Source: JACVRN01 sp036403815
Lineage (GTDB): Bacteria; Acidobacteriota; Blastocatellia; Pyrinomonadales; Pyrinomonadaceae
NCBI GenBank assembly: GCA_036403815.1
Contig: DASWQH010000007.1
Coordinates: 103,056-167,055 of the forward strand
Length of the DNA stretch: 64,000 nucleotides
Reading direction: 5' to 3'
Both the position numbers and the translations under genes were made by a program. Each line of letters opens with the position of its first letter. Position 1 is the first letter of the stretch. The notes under the pieces were generated by a model that was given only the letters and a program-made list of their open reading frames with translations, was not told where the DNA came from and searched no databases. Positions 8,824 to 17,205 of the stretch are shown one piece after another.

Positions 8824-9335
8824 ATCACTACTCTCTCAAGCCTTCGTTAACCGTAATGTGCGTGCTCTTCGCGCGCGCCGTGCATGGATTCATCTTAGTG
8901 TAACTCCGCAGCGCTCTCAAAATTTTTATGAAACCTTTCCGCATCAGGGCACACTAACAATCGAAATAAGAAACTGGTTCAAGCGGCATGCTCGAATAAT
9001 CGGTGATTGAAATAAAAAGGCTTGTTAATACTTTCGCCGCTCTTTCGTCTTAGATACGGCGGAGGAAATTAACCGCCGTAGTAAGTTTCAGAGGCTTACA
9101 AATTTTCGTAAAGCCTTACGAAAAATTCTTCAGCCGATTGTTGGAACTTCCGTTGAAGAAAGCCCGTACTGGCACAGGGTGATGTTCTTTGAATTCACAC
9201 GCGCGCCTCATATCACTTCGATTCGACGCGCGAAAGTTTTTGGAACTATACCGCCGACCCAACGTAATTAGAGAGTGGAAGGCCCGTCTAACTGGAATCT
9301 TTGGAAATCTTTTAAGCTAATCAAGGAGAGCAACA
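8824..9335. promoter_or_regulatory. 512-base intergenic region with divergent promoters expected
   Basis: No gene is visible here. The region separates the minus-strand ppa gene from the plus-strand secreted-protein gene and must contain both promoters. It holds one clear structure: TTTTCGTAA (9103-9111), AGCC, TTACGAAAA (9116-9124), a perfect 9-bp inverted repeat that could be an operator. The 3' end carries the SD AAGGAGAGCAACA for the next gene. Confidence 0.5.
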
Positions 9336-9716
9336 ATGAGAAAGATGATTAACCTTTTGGTTATCGCAGCAGTAGTGTGTCTGTTATCAACTATGACGGT
9401 CTTTGGTAAAGACAAGAGCGAGTTCGTCAACATACCGCAGGATGTCGTGATTAACGGCACGCTCGTCAAGAAGGGCGAATACAAGTTGAAGTTCGATGAG
9501 AAGTCGGGCGAGCTTCTGCTCATGAAGGGCAGCAAGGTAGTGGCGAAGACTTCTGCGCGCCTTGAGAAGAGAGAAGAGAAGGCCGGTCGCACCGAATTCA
9601 ACACCATGACCAACGGCTCGCAGACTGAGCTGCGCGCGATCACCTTTCGCGGTGACACTGAAAAGATTGTGTTCTCTCAAGGTACTGCAAGCAGCCAGCC
9701 CGCGACCGCTCAGTAA
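9336..9716 (+). CDS. small exported protein, paralogue of the gene at 56277-56684
   Basis: 126-residue protein of unknown function with a clear Sec signal peptide (MRKMINLLVIAAVVCLLSTM, cleaved near TVFGK). The mature part is one short beta-rich domain: QDVVINGTLVKKGEYKLKF, then SGELLLMKGSKVVAKTSAR, a charged LEKREE segment and LRAITFRGDTEKIVF, ending in a Ser/Pro/Ala tail. The paralogue at 56277-56684 keeps every one of these blocks, so the family is under selection, but I do not recognise a named domain. The SD AAGGAGAGCAACA supports the start. It is monocistronic, with long upstream DNA, which may mean individual regulation. Confidence 0.85.
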   Translation: MRKMINLLVIAAVVCLLSTMTVFGKDKSEFVNIPQDVVINGTLVKKGEYKLKFDEKSGELLLMKGSKVVAKTSARLEKREEKAGRTEFNTMTNGSQTELRAITFRGDTEKIVFSQGTASSQPATAQ

Positions 9717-9822
9717 CGACGATTCAGAGCGTTCCCCCGCTGGTATAGCATTCCTCCTACTTGGACATGAGATGCGCCACTGATTGGACTCCGGTGGCGC
9801 ATCTCTTTTTCTTTGTCTCGAA

Positions 9823-10677
9823 TCAAAATCCGCGCAGCGGCATAGAGGGCGGGCGCTGTAGCCAGTTCTCTTCCGGGTAACGGCTCGCGCCCGAGATGAC
9901 GTGGAGCGTGTAGGCGTGGCGTGATTTCTGAGACCTGTTGGCATAACTCAAATGCGGCAGCAGACCGCTCAAGACAATCAGCGTTCCTTTTTTGACTTCG
10001 AGCGGAACAAGACTATCAAGCGGCCACTCGCTTGAGTCGCAGGTTTCAAAGCGCGTCCCTCCTTCGGGCGCACGCTCGAAGCGCGAGTGCAATCCTAAGC
10101 TGTGCCCTCCGGGTATAGCCCATAAACATCCGTTCTCTTTCGTAGCATCTTCGAGCGCAAACCACAGCCCCACGACGCTCATCGGTTCCGTGTAAAGAAA
10201 AGTGCTGTCCTGATGGCAGGTGACCTCGCCCCCTACGCGCGGCTGCTTGAAGATGTACATTGATTGGACGAGCAGGGGCTGAGCGATTCCCAAATCCGAG
10301 ACCAGTTGCGCGAGCTTCGCGGTTCTGGAGAAGCGCTCGAAGACCTCGTCCAAATCATGCAGCGCGTGCCCGATCTTATTAATCGAGTACTCTTTCTTCT
10401 GCCTGAGCGTGCCATTTTCAAGAAAAGCGTCCTCTTCAAAAAAGAAGCGAATCTTATCGCCGGATTCCAGAAAGTACTGGTCGCTCTTTCGTGTCTGCTC
10501 GTGTGTGGAGAAGATAGAGAACGAACCGGCAGGATCGAACGCCTCAACCAATTCTGCGGCGCGGCGTCGAAGCTCATCGCACACCGAGGCGTTGACGAAA
10601 TCCTCCAGGACTAAAAAACCGTCATGCTTCATTCGCTCAAGCTGCTCAGCCTCAAGCCGGAAATCGCTCTCTCTCAT
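9823..10677 (-). CDS. phytanoyl-CoA dioxygenase family protein (PhyH)
   Basis: 284-residue Fe(II)/2-oxoglutarate-dependent oxygenase. The double-stranded beta-helix iron ligands are HQD in TCHQDSTFL (near residue 160) and the distal His in RHAYTLHVISG near the C-terminus; Arg/Lys residues after the HxD could bind 2-oxoglutarate. N-terminal FLVLEDFVN is the usual PhyH opening. Family members hydroxylate acyl-CoAs, ectoine, natural products and other substrates, so the substrate is open. The start is ATG 10677, preceded at 7 nt by GGAGG; the GTG at 10689 would place that SD inside the gene. The frame stays open on the opposite strand too, but only this one has family motifs. Confidence 0.88.
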   Translation of the reverse strand: MRESDFRLEAEQLERMKHDGFLVLEDFVNASVCDELRRRAAELVEAFDPAGSFSIFSTHEQTRKSDQYFLESGDKIRFFFEEDAFLENGTLRQKKEYSINKIGHALHDLDEVFERFSRTAKLAQLVSDLGIAQPLLVQSMYIFKQPRVGGEVTCHQDSTFLYTEPMSVVGLWFALEDATKENGCLWAIPGGHSLGLHSRFERAPEGGTRFETCDSSEWPLDSLVPLEVKKGTLIVLSGLLPHLSYANRSQKSRHAYTLHVISGASRYPEENWLQRPPSMPLRGF

Positions 10678-10888
10678 CGAGACCTCCACGGAAAGCGCTC
10701 AAGATAGCACAAACTTGCGTATGAAAAACCATCGGAAAAACTCTTTTCCGTGGAGGCTGGAAATTCGCCTCCATTACCACTTTCCCAAATGTAAACCCGT
10801 AAACCCCCGTGCGGCATGTTTGAGGCTTTGGCCGCAGAAGCGGCCTCGAAGCCTCGTAAAATTAAATGACCACGGAAGGGGTATTGCA

Positions 10889-10999
10889 ATGCACAAACCA
10901 ATTATCATCTTCGTACTCGGCAGCGGACTCGCGGTCGTGGCTTCAAAGATTCGCAAACTACGCGCCGCAAGGATTCAAAAACAGCGCACAAACGCTTAG
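10889..10999 (+). CDS. 36-residue single-span membrane peptide
   Basis: Short gene with SD GGAAGGGG eight to nine bases before the ATG. The product is 36 residues: a hydrophobic segment (PIIIFVLGSGLAVVA, residues 4-18) followed by a strongly basic cytoplasmic tail (SKIRKLRAARIQKQR). By the positive-inside rule it would be an N-out single-pass peptide. I know no homologue. It lies in the ~450-base gap between the PhyH gene and the Ig-like protein gene and would otherwise be unannotated. Support is the SD, the clean TM/basic pattern and the stop at a natural boundary; it could still be a chance frame. Confidence 0.5.
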   Translation: MHKPIIIFVLGSGLAVVASKIRKLRAARIQKQRTNA

Positions 11000-11131
11000 C
11001 CCACGGCAGCTAAATTTCCCCCTCGCCGTATGAAAGTCGCCGGATTACTATTGTCGCTAGCCGGAGTTTCGAGTATAAAGTTCGCCTACGTTCGGTCTTC
11101 GCTTTCCTAGAAAGGTTAAGGAGTCAACTCT

Positions 11132-12133
11132 ATGCATGCACGAAAGCGTCTCTTCGTCAGCCTGAGCCTGCTGGTGCTCATGCTGCTCTTTTCCGCGAGC
11201 GCCCCGGCGCAGAACAAGAATAGAAACCGCAGGGCCGAGCAGCAAGCGCCGCAGAGCAACCCGCCGACCATACGGCTCACGCCCAGCGCGAACGTCGTGA
11301 TGAACTGCCCCGGCGAGGCTTCGGTGGTGCAACTGGCGGCGGACGCGGTCAGCCCGCAGGGGTTGACCCTGCGCTATAACTGGAGCACGACGGGCGGTCG
11401 TATAGTAGGCTCCGGGGCGAACACCACCTGGGACTTCTCCGGCGTGCAGCCCGGCACTTACACCGTCACCGTCGAAGTCAATAGCGGGCGCGAGCAGGAT
11501 TGCACAGCCTTCACGCAAACGGCTGTGGTAGTGCGCGACTGCCCGCCGCCCACCTGCCCCAGCATAGTCATCTCCTGCCCGGACACCGTTCGCGTCGGCG
11601 AATCGGTCACCTTCCGTGCCAGCGTGACGAACCTTGCGACCGGCATTACGCCCCTCTACCAGTGGACAGTTTCAGCCGGTACGATAACGAGCGGGCAGGG
11701 CACGCCGAGTATTACAGTGGACACGACGGGACTCAAAGGCCAACCCGTCAACGCACGCCTTTCCGTCGGCGGATTTAATCTTGATTGCTCCGCCCAATGC
11801 ACCACGCAGATTCCGTACATTCCCGAGTGTAGACCGTTCGACCAGTTCGGCGACATAGCGCGTGATGACGAAAAGGCGCGGCTGGATAATTTCGCCATAC
11901 AGTTACAGCAGGAGCCTGAAGCGCAGGGCTACATCTACGTTTACGCCGGTACGGGGCGGCGCATTCGTCCTGACTACGCACAAAAGCGTGCCGCGCGCAT
12001 ACGTGATTATCTCAGTAACACTCGCGGCCTGGACTCGCGCCGCATAGTAGTACTCGAAGGCCCGCCGCGCACAGAGCCGACCGTCGAACTCTGGATCGCG
12101 CCGCCCGGCGCAACCTGCGCGCCGCCAAGATAG
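11132..12133 (+). CDS. exported protein with two Ig/PKD-like domains and an OmpA-C-like end
   Basis: 333-residue secreted protein. The signal peptide runs to ~residue 27 (SASAPAQ), followed by a basic linker. Two Ig/PKD-like beta-sandwich modules follow (~50-135 and ~145-230), each opening with a Cys-containing strand (VMNCPGEAS; IVISCPDTVRVGES) and ending with paired cysteines, suggesting disulfides. The C-terminal ~95 residues (FDQFGDIARDDEKARLDNFAIQ, then QGYIYVYAGTGRR, then YAQKRAARIRDYLSN) resemble a degenerate OmpA C-terminal domain that normally binds peptidoglycan. I infer an envelope protein linking an outer surface module to the wall. A 17-bp-stem hairpin lies just downstream. Confidence 0.78.
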   Translation: MHARKRLFVSLSLLVLMLLFSASAPAQNKNRNRRAEQQAPQSNPPTIRLTPSANVVMNCPGEASVVQLAADAVSPQGLTLRYNWSTTGGRIVGSGANTTWDFSGVQPGTYTVTVEVNSGREQDCTAFTQTAVVVRDCPPPTCPSIVISCPDTVRVGESVTFRASVTNLATGITPLYQWTVSAGTITSGQGTPSITVDTTGLKGQPVNARLSVGGFNLDCSAQCTTQIPYIPECRPFDQFGDIARDDEKARLDNFAIQLQQEPEAQGYIYVYAGTGRRIRPDYAQKRAARIRDYLSNTRGLDSRRIVVLEGPPRTEPTVELWIAPPGATCAPPR

Positions 12134-12154
12134 AAAGAGTTGAATAGTAAACAG

Positions 12155-12194
12155 GAAAGGGTGGATAGAAGTTTTAGCTTCTATCCACCCTTTC
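12155..12194. terminator. 17-bp hairpin terminator
   Basis: Perfect arms GAAAGGGTGGATAGAAG (12155-12171) and CTTCTATCCACCCTTTC (12178-12194) around a 6-nt loop, then TCTTTGTT. It lies 21 nt after the Ig-like protein stop and between convergent genes, so it may terminate in both directions. Confidence 0.8.
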
Positions 12195-12203
12195 TCTTTG
12201 TTA

Positions 12204-12248
12204 AGCCCCCGTCAAGGGGCGACAGAATGTAGCCCTCTGACGGGGGCT
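12204..12248. repeat. partial REP-A element
   Basis: Short copy of the REP-A family: AGCCCCCGTCA at the left pairs with TGACGGGGGCT at the right, with the family linker GGGGCGACAGAATGTAGCCC between. The GCCCACGGC hairpin and the central hairpin of full copies are missing. It follows directly on the 12155-12194 hairpin. Confidence 0.7.
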
Positions 12249-12303
12249 AATAGATCGGACTCGACTGCAAGCTGCTATAAGGTCACGACCCTTCAGTCGC
12301 AAA

Positions 12304-13155
12304 TTAGAAGAGCGAGGGCTGGTCTTCGAGGCTTGAGGCTTCGACCGTCTCTTGTTTGAGCAGCCGCTTCAGCTTGTTGGCGCTCGCGGGCGCGTGTCCC
12401 TCGTAGAAGTTGCTGAAGTATGCGAAGACATTGGAAGTGTGCGCGCGAAGCTCTGTGATTGTTTCATGCCATGCTTGGAGGTTCTTGTCCTGCGCTCGCG
12501 TGATAGTATCGAAGCGCACCAGGTCGCGCTCTCCCATCCAGCGTATGTAGGCGAAGTCGGCTGTGGACTTGCGTATGAATAGCTCCATCTCGGCGCGCTC
12601 TATCCAGCGGCCTTCGACGAGCGCAAGCGCCACGTTGTGTTTGGCTAGAAGGTCTGCGACGCGCCGCCGCATCCAATCCGTGTGACGAAACTCAATGCTG
12701 AAACGTATGTCGCGCGGCAAGTGCGGAAGAAACTCGCGCAGGGCATGGGCGTTCTCGGTCGTCAGCTCGAACTGCGGCGGCATCTGAATCAGAACGACGC
12801 CGAGCCGCGCGCCCAGAGCTTTTACACGCGCGCAGAACTCTTCCAGAAGTATCACGCTCCCGCTTCTCAATGCGCGAGTGTGCGTTATCTCCTGCGGCAG
12901 CTTCAGAGAGAAGGTGAAGCCTTCCGGCGTACGCTTCGCCCATGCAGAAATCGTCTGCGCCGAAGGGATAGCATAAAAGGTCGAATCCACCTCGACCGTC
13001 TCGAAGGAGCGCGCGTAAATCTCCAGCATCCCGGCGGCGCGTGTGCCTTTAGGGTAAAAGATAGACGGGCTGCCCGCAGCGCCTGAAACCCAATCATCAT
13101 AATTCCATCCCTGACACCCCACATGAACCGGCGCGAGCTTTTCCTGATTAGCCAT
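12304..13155 (-). CDS. DUF72 domain protein (YecE-like)
   Basis: 283-residue DUF72 protein. Hallmarks are the opening VGCQGWNYDDWVSG, the FYPKGTRAAGMLEIYARSF stretch, TVEVDSTFYAIP, and the later FSLKLPQEITH, FSIEFRH and YIRWMG motifs of this TIM-barrel-like family. Its biochemical activity is not established; relatives are widespread, so function is left open. Start ATG at 13155. The upstream 13156-13240 is occupied by a tandem-word inverted repeat that separates it from the methyltransferase gene on the same strand. Confidence 0.9.
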   Translation of the reverse strand: MANQEKLAPVHVGCQGWNYDDWVSGAAGSPSIFYPKGTRAAGMLEIYARSFETVEVDSTFYAIPSAQTISAWAKRTPEGFTFSLKLPQEITHTRALRSGSVILLEEFCARVKALGARLGVVLIQMPPQFELTTENAHALREFLPHLPRDIRFSIEFRHTDWMRRRVADLLAKHNVALALVEGRWIERAEMELFIRKSTADFAYIRWMGERDLVRFDTITRAQDKNLQAWHETITELRAHTSNVFAYFSNFYEGHAPASANKLKRLLKQETVEASSLEDQPSLF

Positions 13156-13168
13156 AAGTTTTTTTTGA

Positions 13169-13240
13169 AGTCCAGAGAGTCTGGAGAGTCTAGAGAGAAG
13201 AACGCTTCCTGCTCTCTAGACTCTCCAGACTCTCTAGACT
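13169..13240. repeat. long inverted repeat, GAGTCT family, copy 1
   Basis: Arms of 29 nt (13169-13197 and 13212-13240) match with one mismatch and consist of degenerate 9-nt words (AGTCTGGAG, AGTCTAGAG). The 14-nt centre is AAGAACGCTTCCTG. Two further copies of the same word family, with the same GGAAGCG-type centre, are at 29641-29712 and 61303-61382. The right arm overlaps the methyltransferase gene and encodes its C-terminal tail. Confidence 0.85.
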
Positions 13241-13858
13241 CTTTTTTAGCACGATGATGTTGAAGATGCCGAGCACGGCACGTTCTATGCTCTGGATTTG
13301 AAATCCGGCGCGGTGTGCTTCGTCTGCGGTGCGGCGATTGAAATGGTCTTCGCACAGGGGAACGGTGACCATGTTTAGAAGATCGAAGACGGTGCCTAAG
13401 ATGCCGTTGGGGCGCACGTGCTCAAGCATCACGATGACCCCTTCGGCGCGGACGACGCGTCGTAGCTCCGAGAAGGATTTCTGTGGTGATGCGACGGAGC
13501 AGAAAAGAAGCGTGGAGAGCGCGGCGTCAAAGTATTCATCTGGAAAAGGGAGCGCCTCTATATTTGCTTGAATGAGAGAGACGGCGCGCGGGCGACTTTT
13601 TCTTTCGGCGCGGCGAATCATCTCGCGGCTCAGCTCGCTTGCCACTCCGCGCGTCGAAGAGTGTAGATAAGAAAAATTCAGACCCGTGCCCGCACCGACT
13701 TCAAGCAGGTGGCCGCCGGAGGGCAGCGCGGCCACAGTCTTCTCTCGCAGCCGCGCCAGAAACAGCCGCTCAAACGGTCTGATGGCCGCGTCATAACCTG
13801 ATGCCAGACGGTCGTATGTTATTTCTAAGGGGGGCTGTGGTTGGTTCTCTCTGGTCAC
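13190..13858 (-). CDS. class I SAM-dependent methyltransferase
   Basis: 222-residue methyltransferase. Motif I LLEVGAGTGLNF (residues ~50-61) binds SAM; an acidic residue follows at the end of strand 2 region (SELSREMIRRAE), and motif IV region DAALSTLLFCS plus the post-motif LEHVRP are typical of the UbiE/COQ5-like Methyltransf_11 group. The substrate is unknown. The last ~17 residues (ESLESLESLESRKRSSL) are encoded by an intergenic-type inverted repeat and show the 9-nt word periodicity as repeated ESL; this tail is probably repeat-derived rather than part of the fold. Start ATG 13858. Confidence 0.87.
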   Translation of the reverse strand: MTRENQPQPPLEITYDRLASGYDAAIRPFERLFLARLREKTVAALPSGGHLLEVGAGTGLNFSYLHSSTRGVASELSREMIRRAERKSRPRAVSLIQANIEALPFPDEYFDAALSTLLFCSVASPQKSFSELRRVVRAEGVIVMLEHVRPNGILGTVFDLLNMVTVPLCEDHFNRRTADEAHRAGFQIQSIERAVLGIFNIIVLKKSLESLESLESRKRSSL

Positions 13859-14091
13859 GTAGAAGGCTCTGGGACTATTATAGCTTCTATCAAAAACTCT
13901 GCTGCTCGCTCTTTACTCTAGCTTATTCTGCCAAAGTTTTCTAAAATGGGCGCGCTCTAACTGCAAAGCAGTGCCGTCCGACACTGCGCTACGTTTCGCC
14001 GGTCGTTGTAGACTCGACAATTCATTCCGGCGAAACTTCATCAGAAAAACAGGCGCGCCTCCCATCCAGAACTGCGCACCGGGACAAAGTA

Positions 14092-15132
14092 ATGGAGAAA
14101 AGCCATTCTCAAGAAGAGACCTTGCGCGAGGAGAAGACGGGAGAACTTGCGCCTCTGGATGAAGTGGATTACAAGAGTCTGGCCCGCCTGACTGCTCAAA
14201 TCTCAAGCCCTCCACAAACAGCCGGAGGCAGGCAGCCCGCGCCTTATGCGAGCGCGAAAAAGTCTACCCTGCCTTTGATTTTAATCTGCGCAGCCCTTAT
14301 CGCAATCGCCTTTATAGGCGCTCTCGCTTACTTGCTAATCTCCTCAAAGAAACCATCGCCAGTTGATAGCCAGACGGAAAGCAATGTGGAGAAGCCTGTA
14401 ACTCAGCAAGAGATTCCGCCCGGACGTTTCGTCAAACGTGAGATGATCGCTATTCCCGGCGGCACATTTCAGATGGGAAGAAACGACGGCCCGCTTCAGG
14501 AGTCCCCTAAGCACATCGTAACAGTAGCCGCTTTTTACATGGACAATACGGAAGTGACCAATGCCGAGTACGCGGATTTTGTACGCGAGACCGGGCACGC
14601 TCCGCCCTCTCATTTCGTCAACGGTAAGCCCTTGCCTGGGCAAGAGCAGTGGCCGGTGGTAAATGTCTCGATAAAGGATGCTGAAGACTTTGCAGCGTGG
14701 CGCTCGCAGCGTGAGGGTGTGAACTATCGCTTGCCAACCGAAGAGGAGTGGGAATACGCGGCCAGAAATGGCGATCAGAATAATCTCTACCCGTGGGGCA
14801 ACTCTGTGGAGCAGAACCGCGCCGCTGTTAAGAGCGCCAATCTACAGTCGGTGCAGCCTGTCGGTTCTTATCCTGAGGTAAAGAACCGCTGGGGTGTGCT
14901 TGATTTGATAGGCAATGCCTGGGAGTGGACGGCTTCAAAGGCTTACATCTATCCGGGTGGTAAAGGGGGGCTGCCGCCGGAACAAAAAGATTGGTGCATC
15001 ATTCGCGGCGGCTCGATTATGAGCGACCTGGCTGGCGATAAGCCCATCAGCTCGTCCTATCGTGATTGGATTCCACCAAAGACGACAAATCCATACCTGG
15101 GATTCCGACTTGTGCGCGCTACACTGAAATAA
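14092..15132 (+). CDS. membrane-anchored formylglycine-generating-enzyme-like (SUMF1/FGE-sulfatase) domain protein
   Basis: 346 residues. The cytoplasmic N-terminus (~1-58, acidic) is followed by one membrane span (LPLILICAALIAIAFIGALA, ~61-85), a linker, and from ~110 an FGE-sulfatase domain: MIAIPGGTFQMG, YMDNTEVTNAEYADFV, PVVNVSIKDAEDFAAW, YRLPTEEEWEYAAR, LYPWGN, GNAWEWT and the closing YLGFRLVRA. True formylglycine-generating enzymes need two active-site Cys; I see only one Cys (in DWCIIRGGS), so catalysis of Cys oxidation is doubtful. In kinase-linked relatives this fold is a binding or substrate module. Its stop abuts the kinase ATG, implying one operon and a functional pair. Confidence 0.88.
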   Translation: MEKSHSQEETLREEKTGELAPLDEVDYKSLARLTAQISSPPQTAGGRQPAPYASAKKSTLPLILICAALIAIAFIGALAYLLISSKKPSPVDSQTESNVEKPVTQQEIPPGRFVKREMIAIPGGTFQMGRNDGPLQESPKHIVTVAAFYMDNTEVTNAEYADFVRETGHAPPSHFVNGKPLPGQEQWPVVNVSIKDAEDFAAWRSQREGVNYRLPTEEEWEYAARNGDQNNLYPWGNSVEQNRAAVKSANLQSVQPVGSYPEVKNRWGVLDLIGNAWEWTASKAYIYPGGKGGLPPEQKDWCIIRGGSIMSDLAGDKPISSSYRDWIPPKTTNPYLGFRLVRATLK

Positions 15133-16701
15133 ATGAGCACTCCCGTAGGCAAGCTCATTGGTCGTTACAAAATTCGGTCGCTCGTCGGCGCGGGCGGAAT
15201 GGGCGAAGTCTATCTGGCCGAAGACACACAGCTCGAACGCGATGTCGCTCTCAAAATCCTCCCATCTCATCTTGCTTCCGACGAGCAGCGAATGCGCCGT
15301 TTTGTGCAGGAGGCACGCGCGGCTTCATCGCTAAATCACCCAAACATCATTACCATTCATGAGGTCGGGCAGTTTGACTCCACAAACTTCATCGCGACGG
15401 AGTACATTGATGGCCTGACGCTCAGGCAGATAATGGCGAAGCGCGTAACCCTGCGCGAGATATTCGACATCAGTATACAGATCGCGTCTGCTCTGTCGGC
15501 TGCACACGATGCGGGCATAGTTCACCGCGACATCAAGCCTGAAAATGTCATGCTCCGGCGTGATGGCTATGTGAAGGTGCTGGATTTTGGATTAGCCAAG
15601 CTCACGGAAAAAGTCTATACCGGGAAGGCAAGCGACCCGGAAGCCCCCACCAAGCCCAATATCAATACCGACCCAGGCGTTGTCATGGGCACTTCCTATT
15701 ACATGTCGCCGGAGCAGGCGCGCGGACTCGCCATTGATATACGCACAGACATATGGAGTCTGGGTTGCGTCGTCTATGAAATGATTACAGGCCACACCCC
15801 CTTCAAAGGCTCAACTCCGAGCGACATCATCGCGGCCATTCTTGAGAAAGAACCTCTGCCGCTTTCACGCTACATGAAAGATGTACCCGGCGAGCTTGAT
15901 AGAATCGTCGGCAAGGCGCTCGAAAAAGAGAAGGAAGAGCGATACCAGACGGTTAAGGACTTGCTCGTTGATATACGACGATTACGGCGACGGCTCGAAG
16001 TGGAGGCGGAGCTTGAGCGCTCCGTGCAGCCGGATGTGACCGATAAATCGTCCACAGATAAAAGCGGCACGCAGACTTCCGAGGCCGGTAGAGGTTCGAC
16101 TTCGGAAACGGTCAAGACAGATTTGCACCACATGGGTTCGAGCGCAGAATACGTTGTCGGAGAGATAAAGCAACATAAAAAAGGGCTGCTCCTGGTTCTG
16201 CTGGCTTTGCTGGTACTGGGCGCAGGTGCCGTTTATTACCAGTGGAAGAGAGCAACTACAATTGATTCGGTGGCAATCATGCCGTTTACGAGCGCGGGCG
16301 ATGACCCGGTTCTGGAAGACCTCTCCGACGGGGTAACGGAAAGCGTACGCAACGGCCTCTCGCAAATGTCAGGGTTGCGCGTAGTGCCGCGTAGCACGGT
16401 CTTTCGTTACAAAGGACAGATTGTTGAGCCGGAAAAGATTGGAAGCGCGCTTGGAGTACGCAGTGTCCTGACGGGAAAGATTCTGAAAAGAGGCGATACT
16501 CTGATAGTACAAGTGGAGTTGATTGACGTTTCCTACGATGCTCAGGTCTGGGGAAAACGTATCGAGCAAAAACAGTCCGACATCATGGGCGGCTCTGCCA
16601 CCATGACGATGCGAGAAGAGATTTCAAAACAGATACTCGAAAGCGTGCGCTCTAAATTCCCAGGCGGGAGCGCGCCCGGTCAGGCCAACCGGCAGGAGTG
16701 A
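15133..16701 (+). CDS. Hanks-type Ser/Thr protein kinase with periplasmic TolB/CsgG-like domain
   Basis: 522 residues. The kinase domain (~10-275) is complete: glycine loop VGAGGMGEVYLA, Lys in DVALKIL, catalytic loop IVHRDIKPENV, DFGLAK, and SYYMSPEQARG with DIWSLG. A linker rich in Ser/Thr precedes one membrane span (LLLVLLALLVLGAGAVYYQW, ~355-374). The extracytoplasmic end (SVAIMPFTSAGDDPVLEDLS, then ALGVRSVLTGKILKRGD and a DAQVWGKR strand) is the TolB-N/CsgG-like module often attached to acidobacterial kinases. It is therefore a transmembrane sensor kinase. ATG follows the FGE gene stop directly, so the FGE-like membrane protein is a likely partner or substrate. Confidence 0.95.
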   Translation: MSTPVGKLIGRYKIRSLVGAGGMGEVYLAEDTQLERDVALKILPSHLASDEQRMRRFVQEARAASSLNHPNIITIHEVGQFDSTNFIATEYIDGLTLRQIMAKRVTLREIFDISIQIASALSAAHDAGIVHRDIKPENVMLRRDGYVKVLDFGLAKLTEKVYTGKASDPEAPTKPNINTDPGVVMGTSYYMSPEQARGLAIDIRTDIWSLGCVVYEMITGHTPFKGSTPSDIIAAILEKEPLPLSRYMKDVPGELDRIVGKALEKEKEERYQTVKDLLVDIRRLRRRLEVEAELERSVQPDVTDKSSTDKSGTQTSEAGRGSTSETVKTDLHHMGSSAEYVVGEIKQHKKGLLLVLLALLVLGAGAVYYQWKRATTIDSVAIMPFTSAGDDPVLEDLSDGVTESVRNGLSQMSGLRVVPRSTVFRYKGQIVEPEKIGSALGVRSVLTGKILKRGDTLIVQVELIDVSYDAQVWGKRIEQKQSDIMGGSATMTMREEISKQILESVRSKFPGGSAPGQANRQE

Positions 16702-16707
16702 AACCAA

Positions 16708-17103
16708 TCAACGTAACATCATTATAACCTGCCGCTCGCGCGGGCCGTCGAACTCGCAAAGGAAGATGCCCTGCCAGCGCCCCAAGAGAAGCTCGCCATC
16801 ATGAAAGGGAACTGTGACGCTCGTGCCGACGAGGCTGGATTTAATGTGAGCGTCGGAATTTTCTTCCCCGTGGTGAAAGTCCATGCCGTGTTGGGGTATG
16901 AGTGTGCGCAGAGCGTGAAGCATGTCGCGCGGGACATCCGGGTCTGCGTTCTCGTTGATGGTCAGCCCGGCGGTCGTGTGCTGGACGTAAAGCACACAGA
17001 TGCCGTCGGTCGCACCCGCTTCCTTCAACCCCTTGCGCACCTCGTCCGTAAACTCTACGAGTTGTTCACGCTCGCGCGAGTACACTCGAAGCGTGTAGAA
17101 CAT
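16708..17103 (-). CDS. YjbQ/UPF0047 family protein (secondary thiamine-phosphate synthase type)
   Basis: 131-residue YjbQ-family protein with the characteristic VQHTTAGLTINENADPDV and HAHIKSSLVG-like (SDAHIKSSLVGTSVTVPF) blocks, LLLGRWQGIFLCEFDGPR and a full-length fold. Some members rescue thiamine-phosphate synthase mutants weakly, hence the common name, but the true role is unsettled. It lies on the same strand as bioY with a hairpin between them, so it may share transcription in part. Convergent with the kinase gene, with only 6 nt between stops. Confidence 0.9.
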   Translation of the reverse strand: MFYTLRVYSREREQLVEFTDEVRKGLKEAGATDGICVLYVQHTTAGLTINENADPDVPRDMLHALRTLIPQHGMDFHHGEENSDAHIKSSLVGTSVTVPFHDGELLLGRWQGIFLCEFDGPRERQVIMMLR

Positions 17104-17134
17104 AACCGGCCTTTCTAGAAGATTAAAAATCGTA

Positions 17135-17170
17135 AAGCCCTTGACCTGTTGCTGTCTGGATCAAGGGCTT
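17135..17170. terminator. hairpin between bioY and yjbQ-type gene
   Basis: Perfect 10-bp arms AAGCCCTTGA (17135-17144) and TCAAGGGCTT (17161-17170) with a 16-nt loop. It sits between bioY (upstream on the minus strand) and the YjbQ gene, and could attenuate read-through. Its downstream side on the minus strand reads TACGATTTTTAATC, an A/T-rich run with five T, which fits an intrinsic terminator. Confidence 0.7.
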
Positions 17171-17205
17171 CACATATTTCGAGCGCGATTTCCGAAGAAG
17201 CTCGG

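Noticed and set aside
10409..10999. 196-residue plus-strand frame antisense to PhyH
   Set aside because: Low-complexity Ser/Lys/Arg translation with no motif; only its last 36 codons have a proper start and ribosome site and are kept as a small peptide gene.
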